A stretch of 64,000 nt of DNA from contig NC_043743.1 of NCBI RefSeq assembly GCF_004337985.1, positions 302,228 through 366,227 on the forward strand, read 5' to 3'. The stretch comes from Pyricularia pennisetigena (lineage: Eukaryota; Ascomycota; Sordariomycetes; Magnaporthales; Pyriculariaceae). The notes below the pieces were generated by a model. The model was not told where the DNA came from, did no database searches, and saw only the letters and a list, made by a program, of their open reading frames with translations. Position numbers and translations under genes: made by a program. Below, piece after piece: positions 45,959-60,493 of the stretch (positions are counted from its first letter, which is position 1; each line of letters starts with the position of its first letter).

Positions 45959-48513
45959 ATGCCGAGCGCAGTCGCAGGCCACAGGCCGACCACAAAGGTC
46001 GGCAACAAGCCCTTCAAGTCGCGCAAGGCCACCAAGGGCGCCTTGCGAACACTGGCAAAAGGTATTTTCACCTCGGCAAACAAACAGTCTTGTATTTTCT
46101 TGTTTTTTTTTTTTTTTTTTCACAAAATCCCCAAACCTCGTCTCTAACCCCGTCTTCACACGCTGCAGGCAAAGTACCCACTGAAAAGGGCCAGCGCAAG
46201 ACCCAACACCAGCAAGTCATGTCCAAGCTCGACCGCCGCAACCAGTCCCGACAGAAGCTGCTTAACAAGCAGCGCGAGCACCGCAGCGACAACCAGGTCT
46301 TTGCGGGCCGCGACGGCGCCCCGCGCAATGTCGCCGTCATACCCCTCTGCGCCGACGGCGACGCCGCCGACGCCATCCGCTCCCTGAATCTGAGCCTCGA
46401 CATCGAGGCTGAAGTCTCGCCCGGCTGCACCCGCGTCTCGGTCGACCGCTTCAAGCAGAAGCTCGCATACTTCCCCGTGGCCCGCGACCTGGCCACTTGT
46501 CTGGACGCCGCGCGCGTCGCCGACTTTGTCGTCCTCGTGCTCTCGGCCGAGGTCGAGGTTGACCAGCTGGGTGAGCTGATTCTGAGGAGCGTGGAGAGCC
46601 AGGGTGTGTCGACCGTCTTCACCACGGTCCAGGGCCTCAACAAGGTCGAGCCAGCGAAGCAGCGGCTGTCGATTGTTGACTCGCTCAAGTCGTACATCAA
46701 GTACTACCACCCCGACCAGGACAAGATCTACAACCTGGACAACAGGCAGGAGTGCTCAAACCTCATGAGGTCCGTCTGCAGCACGACACCAAAGGGCGTG
46801 GTGTGGAGGGACGAGCGCAGCTGGATGCTGGTCGAGGACGTTCAGTTTCCGGCCTCTGAATCCGACCTGACTGTGGTCACCGGTGTGGTCAGGGGCAAGG
46901 GCCTAAAGGCAGACAGGCTGGTCCAGGTGGGAGACTGGGGTACGTTCCAGATTGAAAAGATTGTGGCCGCGCCGTTGTCGACAAAGAAGGCCAAGGAAGG
47001 GTCAATGGCGGTCGATGATGCGCCGTCACAAGAGCCGCTTGACGTGCCGACAGATGACAGGGATGACCTGGACGAGCTTGCGCCAGAGGAGATCGTAATG
47101 GAGGATGACGACGGAATGGACGACGCTCAGACATCGGCCTCTGCGCCAACAAAGAAGGGTGTTCTTCTCGACGACCACCACTATTTTTCAGACGACGAGG
47201 AGGGACAGCCACAGATTCGCAAGAGGTTACCCAAGGGAACCTCAAAGTACCAATCTGCCTGGTATTTGGACGACGGCATGTCGGACTCGGGCTCCGATCT
47301 GGAAGATGTCGACATGGAGGAGGACGCACAGAGCGAGGCGGCACCGAGACCAGAGGATGGCGTCGAGGGCATGGCCGTGGACGCGCAGACCGAGTATGGA
47401 GCGTCAGAGTACCCCCAATCCGAGATGTTTGTGGAGCCAAACGAGGACGAGGACGCCAGACAGCTCGAGGCGTACCGAGCAAGCAGGCGAGATGAGGCCG
47501 AGGACGACAAGGAGTTCCCCGACGAGATCGAGCTGCACCCCAACGTCCTCGCACGGGAGCGTCTGGCACGGTACAGAGGTCTCAAGAGTCTGAGGACAAG
47601 CAAGTGGGAGGAAGAGGAGGATAGGGCGCATGAGCCCGAGGATTGGCGCCGGTTGCTCCAGGTCCCCGACTACAACGGATCAAAGTCGCGATGCCTGCGG
47701 GAAGCGCTCGTCGGCGGCGTTGCACCAGGCACCAGGGTCGCTGTTCACCTGAAGGGCGTTCCAGCTTCGGTGGCGGAATCCTACGACGGCAGGAAACCCG
47801 TCACCATGTTCTCGCTGCTGAGGCATGAGAACAAGCAGAGCGTGGTCAACTTCTTGATCAACCTTAGCTCCGAGTTCCCGAGGTCACTCAAGGCCAAGGA
47901 AGAGCTGGTGATACAGTACGGACCAAGGAGGCTCGTCATCAACCCCTTGTTCTCCCAGGGTGGCAACACGCCAAACGACGTGCACAAGTACGGCAGGTTC
48001 TTGCACCCGGGTCAGTCGGCGGTGGCAACTTTTATCGGGCCCGTGATCTGGGGTCCTGTGCCGGCCTTGTTCTTCAAGAAGCAGGAGGGCGGCAGCGGCG
48101 ACGACGACGACAACCTGCCGCTGACGCTTGTGGGCACCGGCACGGCCCTGCCACCGTCGACGGGCCGCGTGGTCGCCAAGCGCGTGATCCTGACGGGTCA
48201 CCCGTACCACATCCACAAGAAGATCGTGACGATCCGCTACATGTTCTTCAACCGCGAGGACGTCGAGTGGTTCAAGGCCCTGCCGCTGTGGACGAGGCGG
48301 GGACGCAGCGGGTACTTCAAGGAGGCGCTCGGCACGCACGGCTACTTCAAGGCGACGTTTGACGGCCGCATCAACCCGCAGGACAGCGTCGGCGTCAGTC
48401 TGTACAAGCGGGTCTGGCCCAGGAAGTCGGTGCCGTTCAGGGGGGAGCTGCTTGGGGCTGAGGAGGTTCCCAAGCTGGTCGAGGCGAGTGCTATGGATGA
48501 AGATATTGCTTGA
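45959..48513 (+). CDS. TSR1: Ribosome biogenesis protein Tsr1
   Basis: Two exons, 45959-46061 and 46169-48513, 815 residues. The intron (GTATTT to GCAG) contains a T18 run. The N-terminus has the BMS1/TSR1 basic motif (KPFKSRKATKGALRTLAKGK). A degenerate GTPase-like region follows, then an AARP2CN-type segment (LMRSVCSTTPKGVVWRDERS), a long acidic stretch, and the C-terminal BMS1/TSR1 domain with KWEEEEDRAHEPEDW and RVILTGHPYHIHKKIVTIRY. Tsr1 is a late 40S assembly factor acting from nucleolus to cytoplasm. Length fits the family. Confidence 0.95.
46103..46120. repeat. Poly-T tract in the TSR1 intron, 18 bases
   Basis: T18 run inside the only TSR1 intron, upstream of the branch region. Confidence 0.9.
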
Positions 48514-48829
48514 TTTTCTTTTTTTTTTTTCATTAGGTTCTGATGACTTTATTTTTCATATGGGATGGGAGGTTCATCAAAAAGAAAGAGAAACTGGCTA
48601 ACGAACGAAAAATCATGAACACGATTATTTTTATAGACTCTTTTTCTTTTTTTTTGGTCGGTGTTTTGTGGATAGGGGCTTGGCAATATGGCTTTGATAT
48701 GAATATTGATCTTGATTCAACTTTTTTTTTTTTCTTTATCCGTTTCCCTGTCTCCCAGTCAAGTTTACTGGGATAGTGAACAAGAACCAATTATTCTCCC
48801 TATAACCCTCATCCATTTCATCTCGACAT
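48514..48829. other. Convergent 3' flanks of TSR1 and UREG
   Basis: A/T-rich spacer of about 300 bases with several T9-T13 runs; no gene seen. Confidence 0.6.
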
Positions 48830-49886
48830 TCAAGCCGAAGCACGCAACTCCTCCAACCCCTCGGTAGGCCTCGGGCCACCGTTCGCCTTGGCGACCTCCT
48901 CTGCTCCGCTCGCCTTCCAGGCGCTGAGGATCAAGTTGACAATGTGCTCGACGCCGACCGACTTCTTGACCTGTGCAAAGACGGTGGGGCCGCCCTCCCT
49001 CATCTTCCTCGCGTCCCTCTCCATGACGCCCAGGTCGGCGCCGACAATCTCGGCCAGGTCCGTCTTGTTGACGACCAGCAGATCGCTCTGCGTGATGCCG
49101 GGCCCGCCCTTGCGTGGGATCTTGTCGCCGCCCGAGACGTCAATGACATAGATGATAAAATCGGCCAGCTCGCGGCTGTAGTTGGCGGCCAGGTTGTCGC
49201 CGCCGCTCTCGATCAGGAGCAGATCGACGCCGCCAAAGGTCCGGTGCAGGTCCTCGAGGCAGGCCAGGTTGGCGGATATGTCCTCGCGCACGGCGGCGTG
49301 CGGGCAGCCGCCCGTCTCGATGGCGCGGATGCGAGACGGGGGCAGCGCCTTGTTGCGCGTCAGGAACTCGGCGTCCTCCCGCGTGAAGATGTCGTTGGTC
49401 ACGGCCGCGAGGGAGTGCGTGTCGCGCAGCGCGAGGCAGAGCGCAAGCATCAGGGCCGTCTTGCCCGAGCCGACCGGGCTGTGTTTTTGTTTTTGATTTT
49501 AGTTTGTTGGGGAGGGTTTTTTTTTTCTTCTTCTCTTCCTTCCAAAATAGGGATATAAAGTATAGTACATATACACATGCCATCGAGATATAAAAGATAC
49601 GAACAAAAAGGGGGCAAATTCACATGGCAGAGGATGGTGGACAGGACTAAAAGGTGGACAACAAAGAAAAAAACAAAAAGGGAAACAAAACTCACCCGCC
49701 AATGCCAATGGTAAAGGCACGCTCGGAAAAGTCACGGCCTTCGACTATGGGCATCTCGCGACCGAGATAGCTGCCGGGCCCCGTGAGGATCTCGTGGCTG
49801 TGGCCGTGCTCCTGAGCGTTGAAGGTGCTGCCATCATGGGAGTGGGAGTGAGGTGCCGAGCCGTCGTGGGAGTGGGAGTGTGCCAT
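48830..49886 (-). CDS. UREG: Urease accessory GTPase UreG
   Basis: Two exons on the reverse strand, 49886-49696 and 49478-48830, 279 residues. The 217-base intron (GTGAGT to ACAG) splits the P-loop, giving [14 protein letters not shown]. The His-rich N-terminus ([18 protein letters not shown], then HGHSHE) probably binds nickel. Other family motifs are [43 protein letters not shown] and [10 protein letters not shown]. UreG uses GTP to load nickel into urease together with UreD and UreF, which are not in this window. Divergent from the DJ-1-like gene. Confidence 0.96.
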
Positions 49887-50886
49887 ATTTCACGAGGAGG
49901 GGTGTGATTGATTGAGCTTTCAAAGCAGCTAGCTGGTGGGGTTATCGTGTCACTCTCGAGGAGTTGGTTGGTTTGTTATTCTACTTGGTTGACGTGAAAC
50001 GAAATGGAAGCATAAGAGGTTGTTGAGGCCATCTCAATAACAGAGATACAGCTCCCCACCAAGCTTGACTACTACCCTATGACATGGAGCTTCTACTGTA
50101 CAGTACAAGCTATAGGGTAGCTTAGCTTAGTCTCGGCTTCATGCGGGGTCGACGACTTGTAGCCCAATTGCCAATACCACTCAATCCAAATTCCTCGACA
50201 CAACATGGGAAAAGGGGGCCAATTTGCCAACGGAATTGTTCATCCAATCCTTATCAACCCCACCATTCATTACATGTAACTCAAGCCTAGCCCCATGAAT
50301 GACCCTCAGCTACAGACTTGCACTGTCATTCGTTCGTTTGTACAAGCAGATATATTTAAAAAGGAATCTTACGTATTACTGCCGTGGTATTGCGCCCTGT
50401 TGCGCCCTTGCGCTTACAGAAAATGCTCTAAACTGCTCTAACAAACTCAAAAATACCGTTTGTATTCACGTAAGCCGAGAAAAACAAAAGAAAAGCAGGG
50501 GACCAGTTCGTTGCAAGTCGAGCGAATGGAACAATAAACCTCATCCTTCTTAGTTGTTGGGGTCCGTTTAATGCCCAATGAGGCAGTCGTTCCAGCCGTG
50601 TTCCGTTCTTGATCCGGGTAAGAGCTCTTGGCGGGTTGGCGACTGTAGTATTAGCAATCAAGCAGGCTATTGTCAGCCTAACCGCGAATGCAATTCACCC
50701 ATGATTGACATGTCCTTGGCCAGTCTCGCTGTATATAAGATGCCCAGATATCCCCAAGTCGATCGGGAAAGATGCACTTGCCTTGTCCCCAACAGACCTC
50801 AGGACTGTCAGCCTTCTTGACGCGCACATATCATCAGGAGTAGCCATAGTCATAGCCAGTCAAGTTTCACCATAGCCACCAGATCG
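49887..50886. promoter_or_regulatory. Divergent upstream region of UREG and the DJ-1-like gene
   Basis: 1 kb without a recognised gene. A short palindrome TACTGTACAGTA lies at about 50094-50105. Short forward frames (50299-50820) show no family resemblance. Confidence 0.45.
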
Positions 50887-51709
50887 ATGATGTTTGACCC
50901 CCAGAAACTTGTAGCAGTGGCCTCTCTGGTCGCGGGTCTCACAGGTAACCATCAGCTAGGGCCCTCCCACTTCTCTTGCTCCGTGGCAGGCAGGTCACTA
51001 ACGCCGCCCTACGGCAGCTCAAGCAATAGCTCAAGCGACCCCGCCGCTCAAGTACGGCGTCGTGGTGTTCCCGGCCCTCGAGGTGCAGGACGCCATCGGC
51101 CCCATCGACCCCCTGCAAATCCTCGCCGCCAGGCACAACATGACTCTGTACATCCTTGCCGAAACCATGGAGCCCGTGTCGAGCCAGATACCGATGGGCG
51201 TGACACCGTTCGCCCCCAGCATAGTGCCGACGCACACCTTTGCCAACGCCCCAGACGACATCCAGGTGCTGATCGTACCCGGCGGACCGGGTGTGCGCGA
51301 CCTCGAGAAGACAGCCTCGGCCGAGGCCTACATCCGGGCGACGTACCCGAAGCTCGAGCACCTCGTCACCATCTGCACGGGTGGCATCCTGGCCGGCAGG
51401 GCGGGTGTGCTCGACGGCAAGCTCGCCACGACGAACAAGTCGGCGTGGAAGAGCCTGACGCCGTCAGTGCCTGGAGCCAAGTGGGTGGCGCCGGCACGCT
51501 GGATCCGGGACGGCAACGTTTGGTCGTCGTCCGGGGTGCTGTCGGGGATCGATCTCATTCACGCGTGGATCAAGGACATGTTTGGCGAAGAAGAGGAGCA
51601 GAGGATCGCGGGCCTGACCGAGTACATACCGCAGACCAGCCAGTGCGACGAGCCCTACACCGCAAAATTCAACATCACGCCGACTGCTGATAAATGCATC
51701 GAGGAGTAG
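50887..51709 (+). CDS. Secreted DJ-1/PfpI-family protein
   Basis: Two exons, 50887-50944 and 51018-51709, 249 residues. The intron is GTAACC to GCAG with a CTAAC branch sequence. The N-terminus (KLVAVASLVAGLTAQAIAQA) looks like a signal peptide, so the protein is probably secreted or vacuolar. The class I glutamine amidotransferase-like core has YGVVVFPALEVQDAIGPIDP, VLIVPGGPGVRDLE and the nucleophile elbow TICTGGILAGRAGVLDGKLA, with Cys as candidate catalytic residue. It resembles the isonitrile hydratase/PfpI-like branch more than Parkinson-type DJ-1. Substrate unknown. A second acceptor at 51029 would shorten the protein by four residues. Confidence 0.87.
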
Positions 51710-54519
<2,810 letters not shown>

Positions 54520-55144
54520 GCGTTTCTTTGTTTTTGCAAAGGGCCCAATACAGGTTGCATGCCCAACGCTCAAGAGCTGAAGTAGGGAATGAGGTCCTGG
54601 GGGTGTTTTGAAAAAAAAAGATAGAAAACGGTAGAAAATAGTCTCACCGAAATAAGGAGAAAAAGAAAAAAAAATGAACAAAAAAAAGAAAAAAAAAAAA
54701 ACTCGAAACACGTATTAATAATTGGGAATGATCTATGACATTGCGAGAGAACAGTAGGAACAAAATTCACTGCCTGTACAGATAGTCTGAACAGAGAGGA
54801 ATATCTTGCTCTCTGCTTGACCAGCTTTCATTAGTGCTACTGCGACCTGAGAGTAAGCGGTCGGCTGATGATTGCTCAAATGGAACAGACTAAGATAACA
54901 TGTTCATCTGAAGTGGTACCAAAAGGGGTGAGATATGACCAAGCGTGGAACGGGCCAACCCCTGGACGACGAGTTGAAGTTCATAGATGAACCAGACTCA
55001 GGTTCACAATGCTGTATTGATTCTGCCTGGTGAACAAGGTGACACGTTGTTGTAGTAGCACATTTTATTACCTCCTTTCTTGTACCGAAAAAGAGAAAAC
55101 AAGAAGAAGCTCAAGAACAGTAGCCAGCCAGCTCCCCCACCCCA
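54520..55144. other. Convergent 3' flanks of GAPDH and the RS-rich gene
   Basis: A/T-rich spacer with A runs (54658-54700), no gene seen. Confidence 0.55.
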
Positions 55145-55484
55145 CTAAAACGCAACACCGCCGGCCCTGCCCCCGCCCAGCTCGTCCAGGCTCTTTTGCG
55201 TGAGCTCGGACCGGAGGGCGTGGGTCTGGGCCTCGCGCTCGAGCCGCTCGTAGACGCGCAGGCTCTTGCGCAGGCGTTCCTCCTTGGCCTTGAGCTCGTC
55301 GCGCAGGCGCTCCTCGTCCTCGCGGAGCCGGCGGTGGTGCGGCTCCAGCTCCTTGACCACGCCGCTGACAAGGCACGCCGACTGCGGGTCCAGCTTGCTA
55401 TTGTGCGGGATTATAAGCGGCATCGTGCTCATGATCTGCTGCGCCAGCGTGCGTTGTGGCGGTGGCGGCGGCGGCGCGGGGGGT

Positions 55485-55516
<32 letters not shown>

Positions 55517-57301
55517 CTGCTGCTGGGGTTGTTGTTGCTGTTGCTGTGGGGCGGTCGGGGGTTGGGTTTGCTGTTGCTGGAACGATGGGCCGGTCGGTGG
55601 GTTGAAGGGTCTGCTGGCTAGGGCGGGTGAGGTGGTGGCGGTTGTCGACGTCGAGCGAGGGCCTGTGGGGATGCTATTGGCACCCGTCGGAGCTGAAGAT
55701 CCTCCCGCACCTCCCGCGGCACCGGATCCGCCTGCAGATCCTCCGCTTCCCAGTGATGCCGGGTTTGAGGATTGTCGGGCGGGCATGGATGTGCCCCAGC
55801 CGCCGCCTCGACCGCGGCCTGAATACGGTCCTCCGCGGGCACCACGAGGGCCTGAGGGCGGAGCCGTGGGTGAGGGAGCGTCGATCCGGTTCACGTTGGA
55901 GGCGACAGCCGGCGAGGCGGACTGGCGCGCCGGGGTCGATGTTGCCAGCGAAGGCTTCCTGTTTTCTCTCGGTCCTGTCGGCGGTGCGCCGCGGAGAGCC
56001 GCCGGGCCTCGAGGAGGTGACTTTGGTGCGGGCGCCGGGGGGGCCGGTGCCTGTGCCGGTGCTGGTGCTTGTGTTGGCGTTGACGCCTGTGTAGTGGCCG
56101 CCGACTGTGAACGTTCAGGCTGTGAACGCTCAGGCTGGGGAGCTGCAGGCGCAGCAGCAGCAGCAGCAGCAGCGGCAGGAGTGGCGGCCGGGGCGGCACT
56201 GGATTCAGAGGTGGCCGGTGGCGGCGGCGGGGGTTTCTCTGTCGCACGGTCGCGATCCCGCACTTGAACAACAGGTATGGCGTTGGCGCTGGATACGAAT
56301 GCCGGCGAGCGCGAAAGAGGACTCTGCGGGATGGATCTATCACCTCGGCGGACTGTGTTGGGATGCGGCGAGGATCGACCCGAAGCGGAGCGAGAGGACA
56401 GGTTTGAATCCCTCGCGTTGTTGCCCAAATTGAAATGATGGGGTGGAGAGCGGTTGTTGTTGTTGTTGTTGCGAGATGCTGGCCCTATGTAGCGGTCGTC
56501 ACCTCTCGGAGGGCTGCGAGACCGTGGTGGGCGGTAAGAGCGTGGTGGTGGTGGGATTGGGCTGCGGCGAACTGGGGAACGAGAGCGGCGCATGCGGTCG
56601 ATCGGGGAACGAGATCTTCGCCTATTTTCGTTTTCACGGATCATGTCAGGAACTCTTTGCCATCTTGCCTCGTCGCGACAAATCCAACCAAGCAAAATGA
56701 CAAGGAAAACCACCTTACCTTGGTCCATCATAGTCCCTCCTCGGCGGACTCCTCGCGCGGCTATCCATCCTCCTGGGACTGCCACCATACCTAGGCAGCG
56801 GGCTCCTCCTGATGGGGCTCCTCCTCGGCGGCGGACTCCGCCTGGGCAGCGGACTCCTCGCCCTTCCGCGGCTATCATCCCGCCTCCTCCAGCAGTCTGC
56901 CTGGCTGGGCTTTGGGTCCCCGTGTCCGTGGCCGAGACCACCGCCACCTCCGCCGCCGCCGCGGAACCGGTCGGGGCTGCGGGAGCGCTGGTGGCGGCGT
57001 GGCGGCGGCACGTAGCTGTCGGCGGGCGGGCTCCTAGGCGGCCTGTCGCGGTCGCCGCGCATCAAGGGACTCCTGGGCGGCCGGCGAGGGGAGCGGTCGC
57101 GGTTGAATGGCCGATAGGATTCTCCCGCTCCATAGCGTGTCACTTCGCCATCTTCGTATCTGGAGGTTGGTGCAATATTCAAAATGGGTCAGTATGGATG
57201 ATGGGTTGAGATTCGTAGATCCGAGCCTATGCGACGAAATCCTTGCTGGGCTTGTCATGTGTGCTGCCGACTGACCTTCTTGATCGGTCGCGTCCGTCCA
57301 T
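55145..57301 (-). CDS. Arg/Ser- and Pro/Gln-rich protein, probably RNA-related
   Basis: Three exons on the reverse strand: 57301-57276 (26 bases), 57159-56719 and 56621-55145, 647 residues. Exon 1 codes MDGRDRSR. Exon 2 is dense in RS/RSP repeats (RSRSPDRFRGGGGGGG). Exon 3 continues RSRSP repeats, then Pro/Ala/Ser-rich sequence with RGG-like stretches, a long glutamine run (about residues 505-535) and a C-terminal charged coiled coil (LREDEERLRDELKAKEERLR). The composition suggests a nuclear mRNP or splicing-associated protein, but no RNA-binding domain is seen. The second intron's acceptor was chosen from its CTGAC branch and frame; two upstream AGs would also keep frame. Confidence 0.75.
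55483..55575. repeat. CTG/TTG repeat coding a polyglutamine tract
   Basis: Mixed CTG and TTG triplets on the plus strand, that is CAG and CAA on the coding strand. It codes runs of 14, 6 and 4 Gln with short breaks. Confidence 0.9.
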
Positions 57302-57919
57302 GGTCGCGTTTTCGAGGCTCTACGGAGCCGGGTAGGGCGAGGCCTGTGCTGCCTCTGCTCGGCTAGGCGGCGAGACCCTGATGTGAGTTGGTTTGTCGGA
57401 GAATTACTATCACGGTGGTATCGACTTTTCGGGTGAGGAGCAGCCTGTTACTTCATGAGTCAATTACAACTGTCGAAAAAGTCCGACGTGAGTGGTCGCA
57501 AGGTGATGGGGGAATCGTTTATGGAAGTGCAATTGAGAACCAAAAAAAAAAAGATGGAACTTGCCTTTGGTCAGCAACGTAAAGCGAGTGCAGGGCTGAG
57601 ATTGGCCTGGGCGAATGTGGAGGTTCAGAGTGGTGCAGGGTAGGTGACACTGGTCTAGAAATGATGTCTCATTCAACCACATGCCGGGACCAGGACACCA
57701 ACAGTTCGCTATCAAAGGATAATGTAGTAATACATTATAGTTCTCAGTTGTTTTTTGACATCAAGGTTCTTCTGACGGTAATGTACAGAGGAGAAAAAAA
57801 AGACAAAGCAACGTCAAGAAAACCCATCCATTGCCTGCCTAACAATCACCCGAGAACGGTCTCCCTCTTCCAGTCTATTCTCATATTACAAGGCGCAATG
57901 CTTCCCACCACGGAGGAAT
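57302..57919. other. Spacer between Ies2 3' end and the RS-rich gene start
   Basis: No gene recognised. Short frames at 57388-57715 show no family resemblance. Confidence 0.5.
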
Positions 57920-59374
57920 TCATGAAACTTCCTCGACCATCATACGTGGTGGCCCAGACTTCCCACTTGCTGACTCGCCACCGCCAAATGTCCTACCAAG
58001 CGGCCCCTCGAGGATCTCTAGCGGCACAGAGACCCGGCTGCCATTCTTGTTGCTGACCCAGCGCACAAACATGGGGTTGGCCGGGGCTGCAGAACCGCCG
58101 CCTTCGTTTGCAGGCGCGTCGTCATCGTTAGCCCCTGCCGCCGCCTTTTTGTTCTCCTTCCGCACCTGCTTCTTGAGCAGCTTGTTGATGGTCTCCATCT
58201 ACACGTGTAAGGAAGATTGTGAGTGTTGGCATTCTGTTGATTGCATGCGGAAAAGACATAATAAATCAGCCGAGGAACAAACTGACCTTGACCTCCTCGT
58301 TACGCTTCTCACTAAGATTGCGTCGTCGGCGTGCCATCTCCGCACGCCTCATGCTCAATTCCTCCGCCGTAAATGTCCTCTTGGCTTGCACCTCTGTAGA
58401 CCACGGCTTGTCAGTTCCGATAGATAACCCCAAGCTTCCCTTATTCACGCAAATCGTGTGATCTCCAGTGAGTGAATGCTCTTACCGTTCGAGAGCTCCA
58501 TGTACTCTGCCGCCTCATCCTTGAATCTCGCTTGTTGGCGCTTGGTCATCTTTGTCAAATCAGGCGTCTCCTCTCTGCTTCCAGTCTCGTCGTCTTCGTC
58601 ATCGTCGTCGTCTTCTTCCTCTTCCTCACCAGCGACCTCAATCTCCTCACCCTCGGCATCAATATCCTCTTCACCCTCAGCGTCCTCATCGCCAAGGTCA
58701 TCCCCGCCCGTGGTCATTACTGTCTGGTCCATATCTCCGGCGTCGCTGTCCAGTTCACTGAGCTCGTCGTCATCTTCATCGTCATCTTCTTCGGCTGCGG
58801 CGGACCTCTTAGGAGCTGGCGGTTTCCTTGCCTGTTTTGGCGCCGGTTTCGATTGCGGTGCCTTTCGAACTTTGATTGCAGGTGCTGGTGCGTCCATATC
58901 AATATCTCCATCGGCATCCTCATCCTCCTCTCCCTCTGCATCGACATCCATATCATCATCCTCTTCTCCCTCAGCGTCAACATCCATGTCGTCGTCCTCG
59001 CCATCGGCATCCTGATCTCCAACCCGGATCACGTCTTCCTCTTCCTCCTCACTCTCCTCTGACTCGACATACCGCTTCTTGCCCCCTCTGGAAGCCCGCT
59101 TGCCACGGTCATTTGAATCCCGGCCGCTGGTCCTGGCCGCCTGGGACCGAGAAGGGACGGTCTCGTTGGTGGCCTGCCGCAGCTTGGAGCCGGGCACCTT
59201 GACGGTGACCGGCGCGTGGTGAGAGTCCGCCGAAGCGGAGGATGAGGGTCGGTCCATGGACTGGTCCCTGTTACGTCCCCGCGACCGCGAGGATGTCGAG
59301 GCGTCTCTGTCGGCAATGTTAGTGATTGCTGCCGTGGCCTTCTGGGCGGCTGAGCGCCGTGGTCGGAAAGACAT
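57920..59374 (-). CDS. IES2: INO80 chromatin-remodelling complex subunit Ies2 (PAPA-1-like)
   Basis: Three exons on the reverse strand: 59374-58486, 58393-58287 and 58198-57920, 424 residues. Introns are GTAAGA to ACAG and GTCAGT to GTAG. The N-terminal half is basic and disordered (KRASRGGKKRYVES). A very acidic middle stretch of about 180 residues repeats DDDMDVDAEGEE twice. The PAPA-1-like signature spans exons 2 and 3: AKRTFTAEELSMRRAEMARR, RRNLSEKRNEEVKMETINKL, LKKQ. The C-terminus has PMFVRWVSNKNGSRVSVPLE. Ies2/INO80B binds Rvb1/2-Ino80 and stimulates nucleosome sliding. The start is the ATG giving MSFRPRRSAAQ. Confidence 0.92.
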
Positions 59375-59845
59375 GTTGCTTTTCCAGGCCTTTGTATTTA
59401 TTATCTTGTTTTCTTTGGTGGGGGGATATGTGTAAACAAAGCTAACGACAGAGGGCGTCTTTGGCAAGGGGACTGGGGTAGGTGATGGTAGCGCAGGTTG
59501 GTTCCTGATAAAGACGCGAGGGCGGATTGAAAGCCGGGTGATAGGCTCAGAACACAGTGTCCTGGTTCGTCAAGCGGTAACCAGGCAATGATGATGATGT
59601 AGGATTGGACATCCCGGGGTTGTGGGCTGAATGGCGCCTTGGCTTGGAGTTTGTGGGGGGTTATGTGATTTGAGGGCTTGAGCTCTTTCTCGATTGAGGT
59701 TGGCTTGATGGTTCTGAGGGGTTGTACCGGGTGCGCGCGTGTGTGCGGCACGATCAACAAACAAGTGAGGGTGAGGTAAGACAAGTGATCAATGATAGAA
59801 ATAAAATAAAGCAAATGGGAACGGATAAATCCGAATGGTCCAATC

Positions 59846-59865
59846 TTTGCTTGCTTGCTTGCTTG
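59846..59865. repeat. TTGC tetranucleotide repeat
   Basis: Four to five tandem copies upstream of IES2. Similar CTGC and AAGC repeats occur near the glucoamylase and PTH2/NRK1 promoters. Confidence 0.8.
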
Positions 59866-60455
59866 AATGAACAAGCGCGATTACAATCAAGGTAGTTGCT
59901 ACCACATACAGGGACTTCGATGCCCAGGTGGAATCAAAAAAGTCGTCTTGCACATGGGCAGTTTGAACCTTGACGATTGGATCACTCCTAACGGACTAGG
60001 CTGGACTGACTGGCCCAGCAGAAGCTCTCGCTTCTCCCGTACTTGCTCGCTTGTCAAGGTCGAGATAATTTGGATCCCCCGTGGCATGGACGACCAACGA
60101 AATACAAGGGAACAATCTCTCATTTGCCAGTTGCCACGATTTGCAAGGCCAAGCCACTCGGCCTGCTTCCCTTGCTTGATCGACTGATGTTATCTCATTC
60201 ATCGCGGCTATTGCTGACAAAGGAGCGTTTTCTTTTTCATTTTTCTTCGCTTTTTTCCCCCCCTTTCGTTCGTCTTTTTTTGTCCCATCCAAACCCAGCC
60301 TCAAATCTGCATCTGTTTACACAGTACAGTATGGTGGTTTGGTGCAACGAGGTCTCAGTTGGCCAACTCAGCCAACATTCCATTGAAGCCATGATCGATC
60401 TCATGTATACGTATTTGTATAGATCAAACAGGAAAAGAAGGGAAAGAGAGAGAGA

Positions 60456-60456
<1 letters not shown>

Positions 60457-60491
<35 letters not shown>
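60457..60491. repeat. Poly-A tract, 35 bases, longest in the window
   Basis: Uninterrupted A35 after a GA repeat (about 60443-60455). Confidence 0.95.
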
Positions 60492-60493
<2 letters not shown>

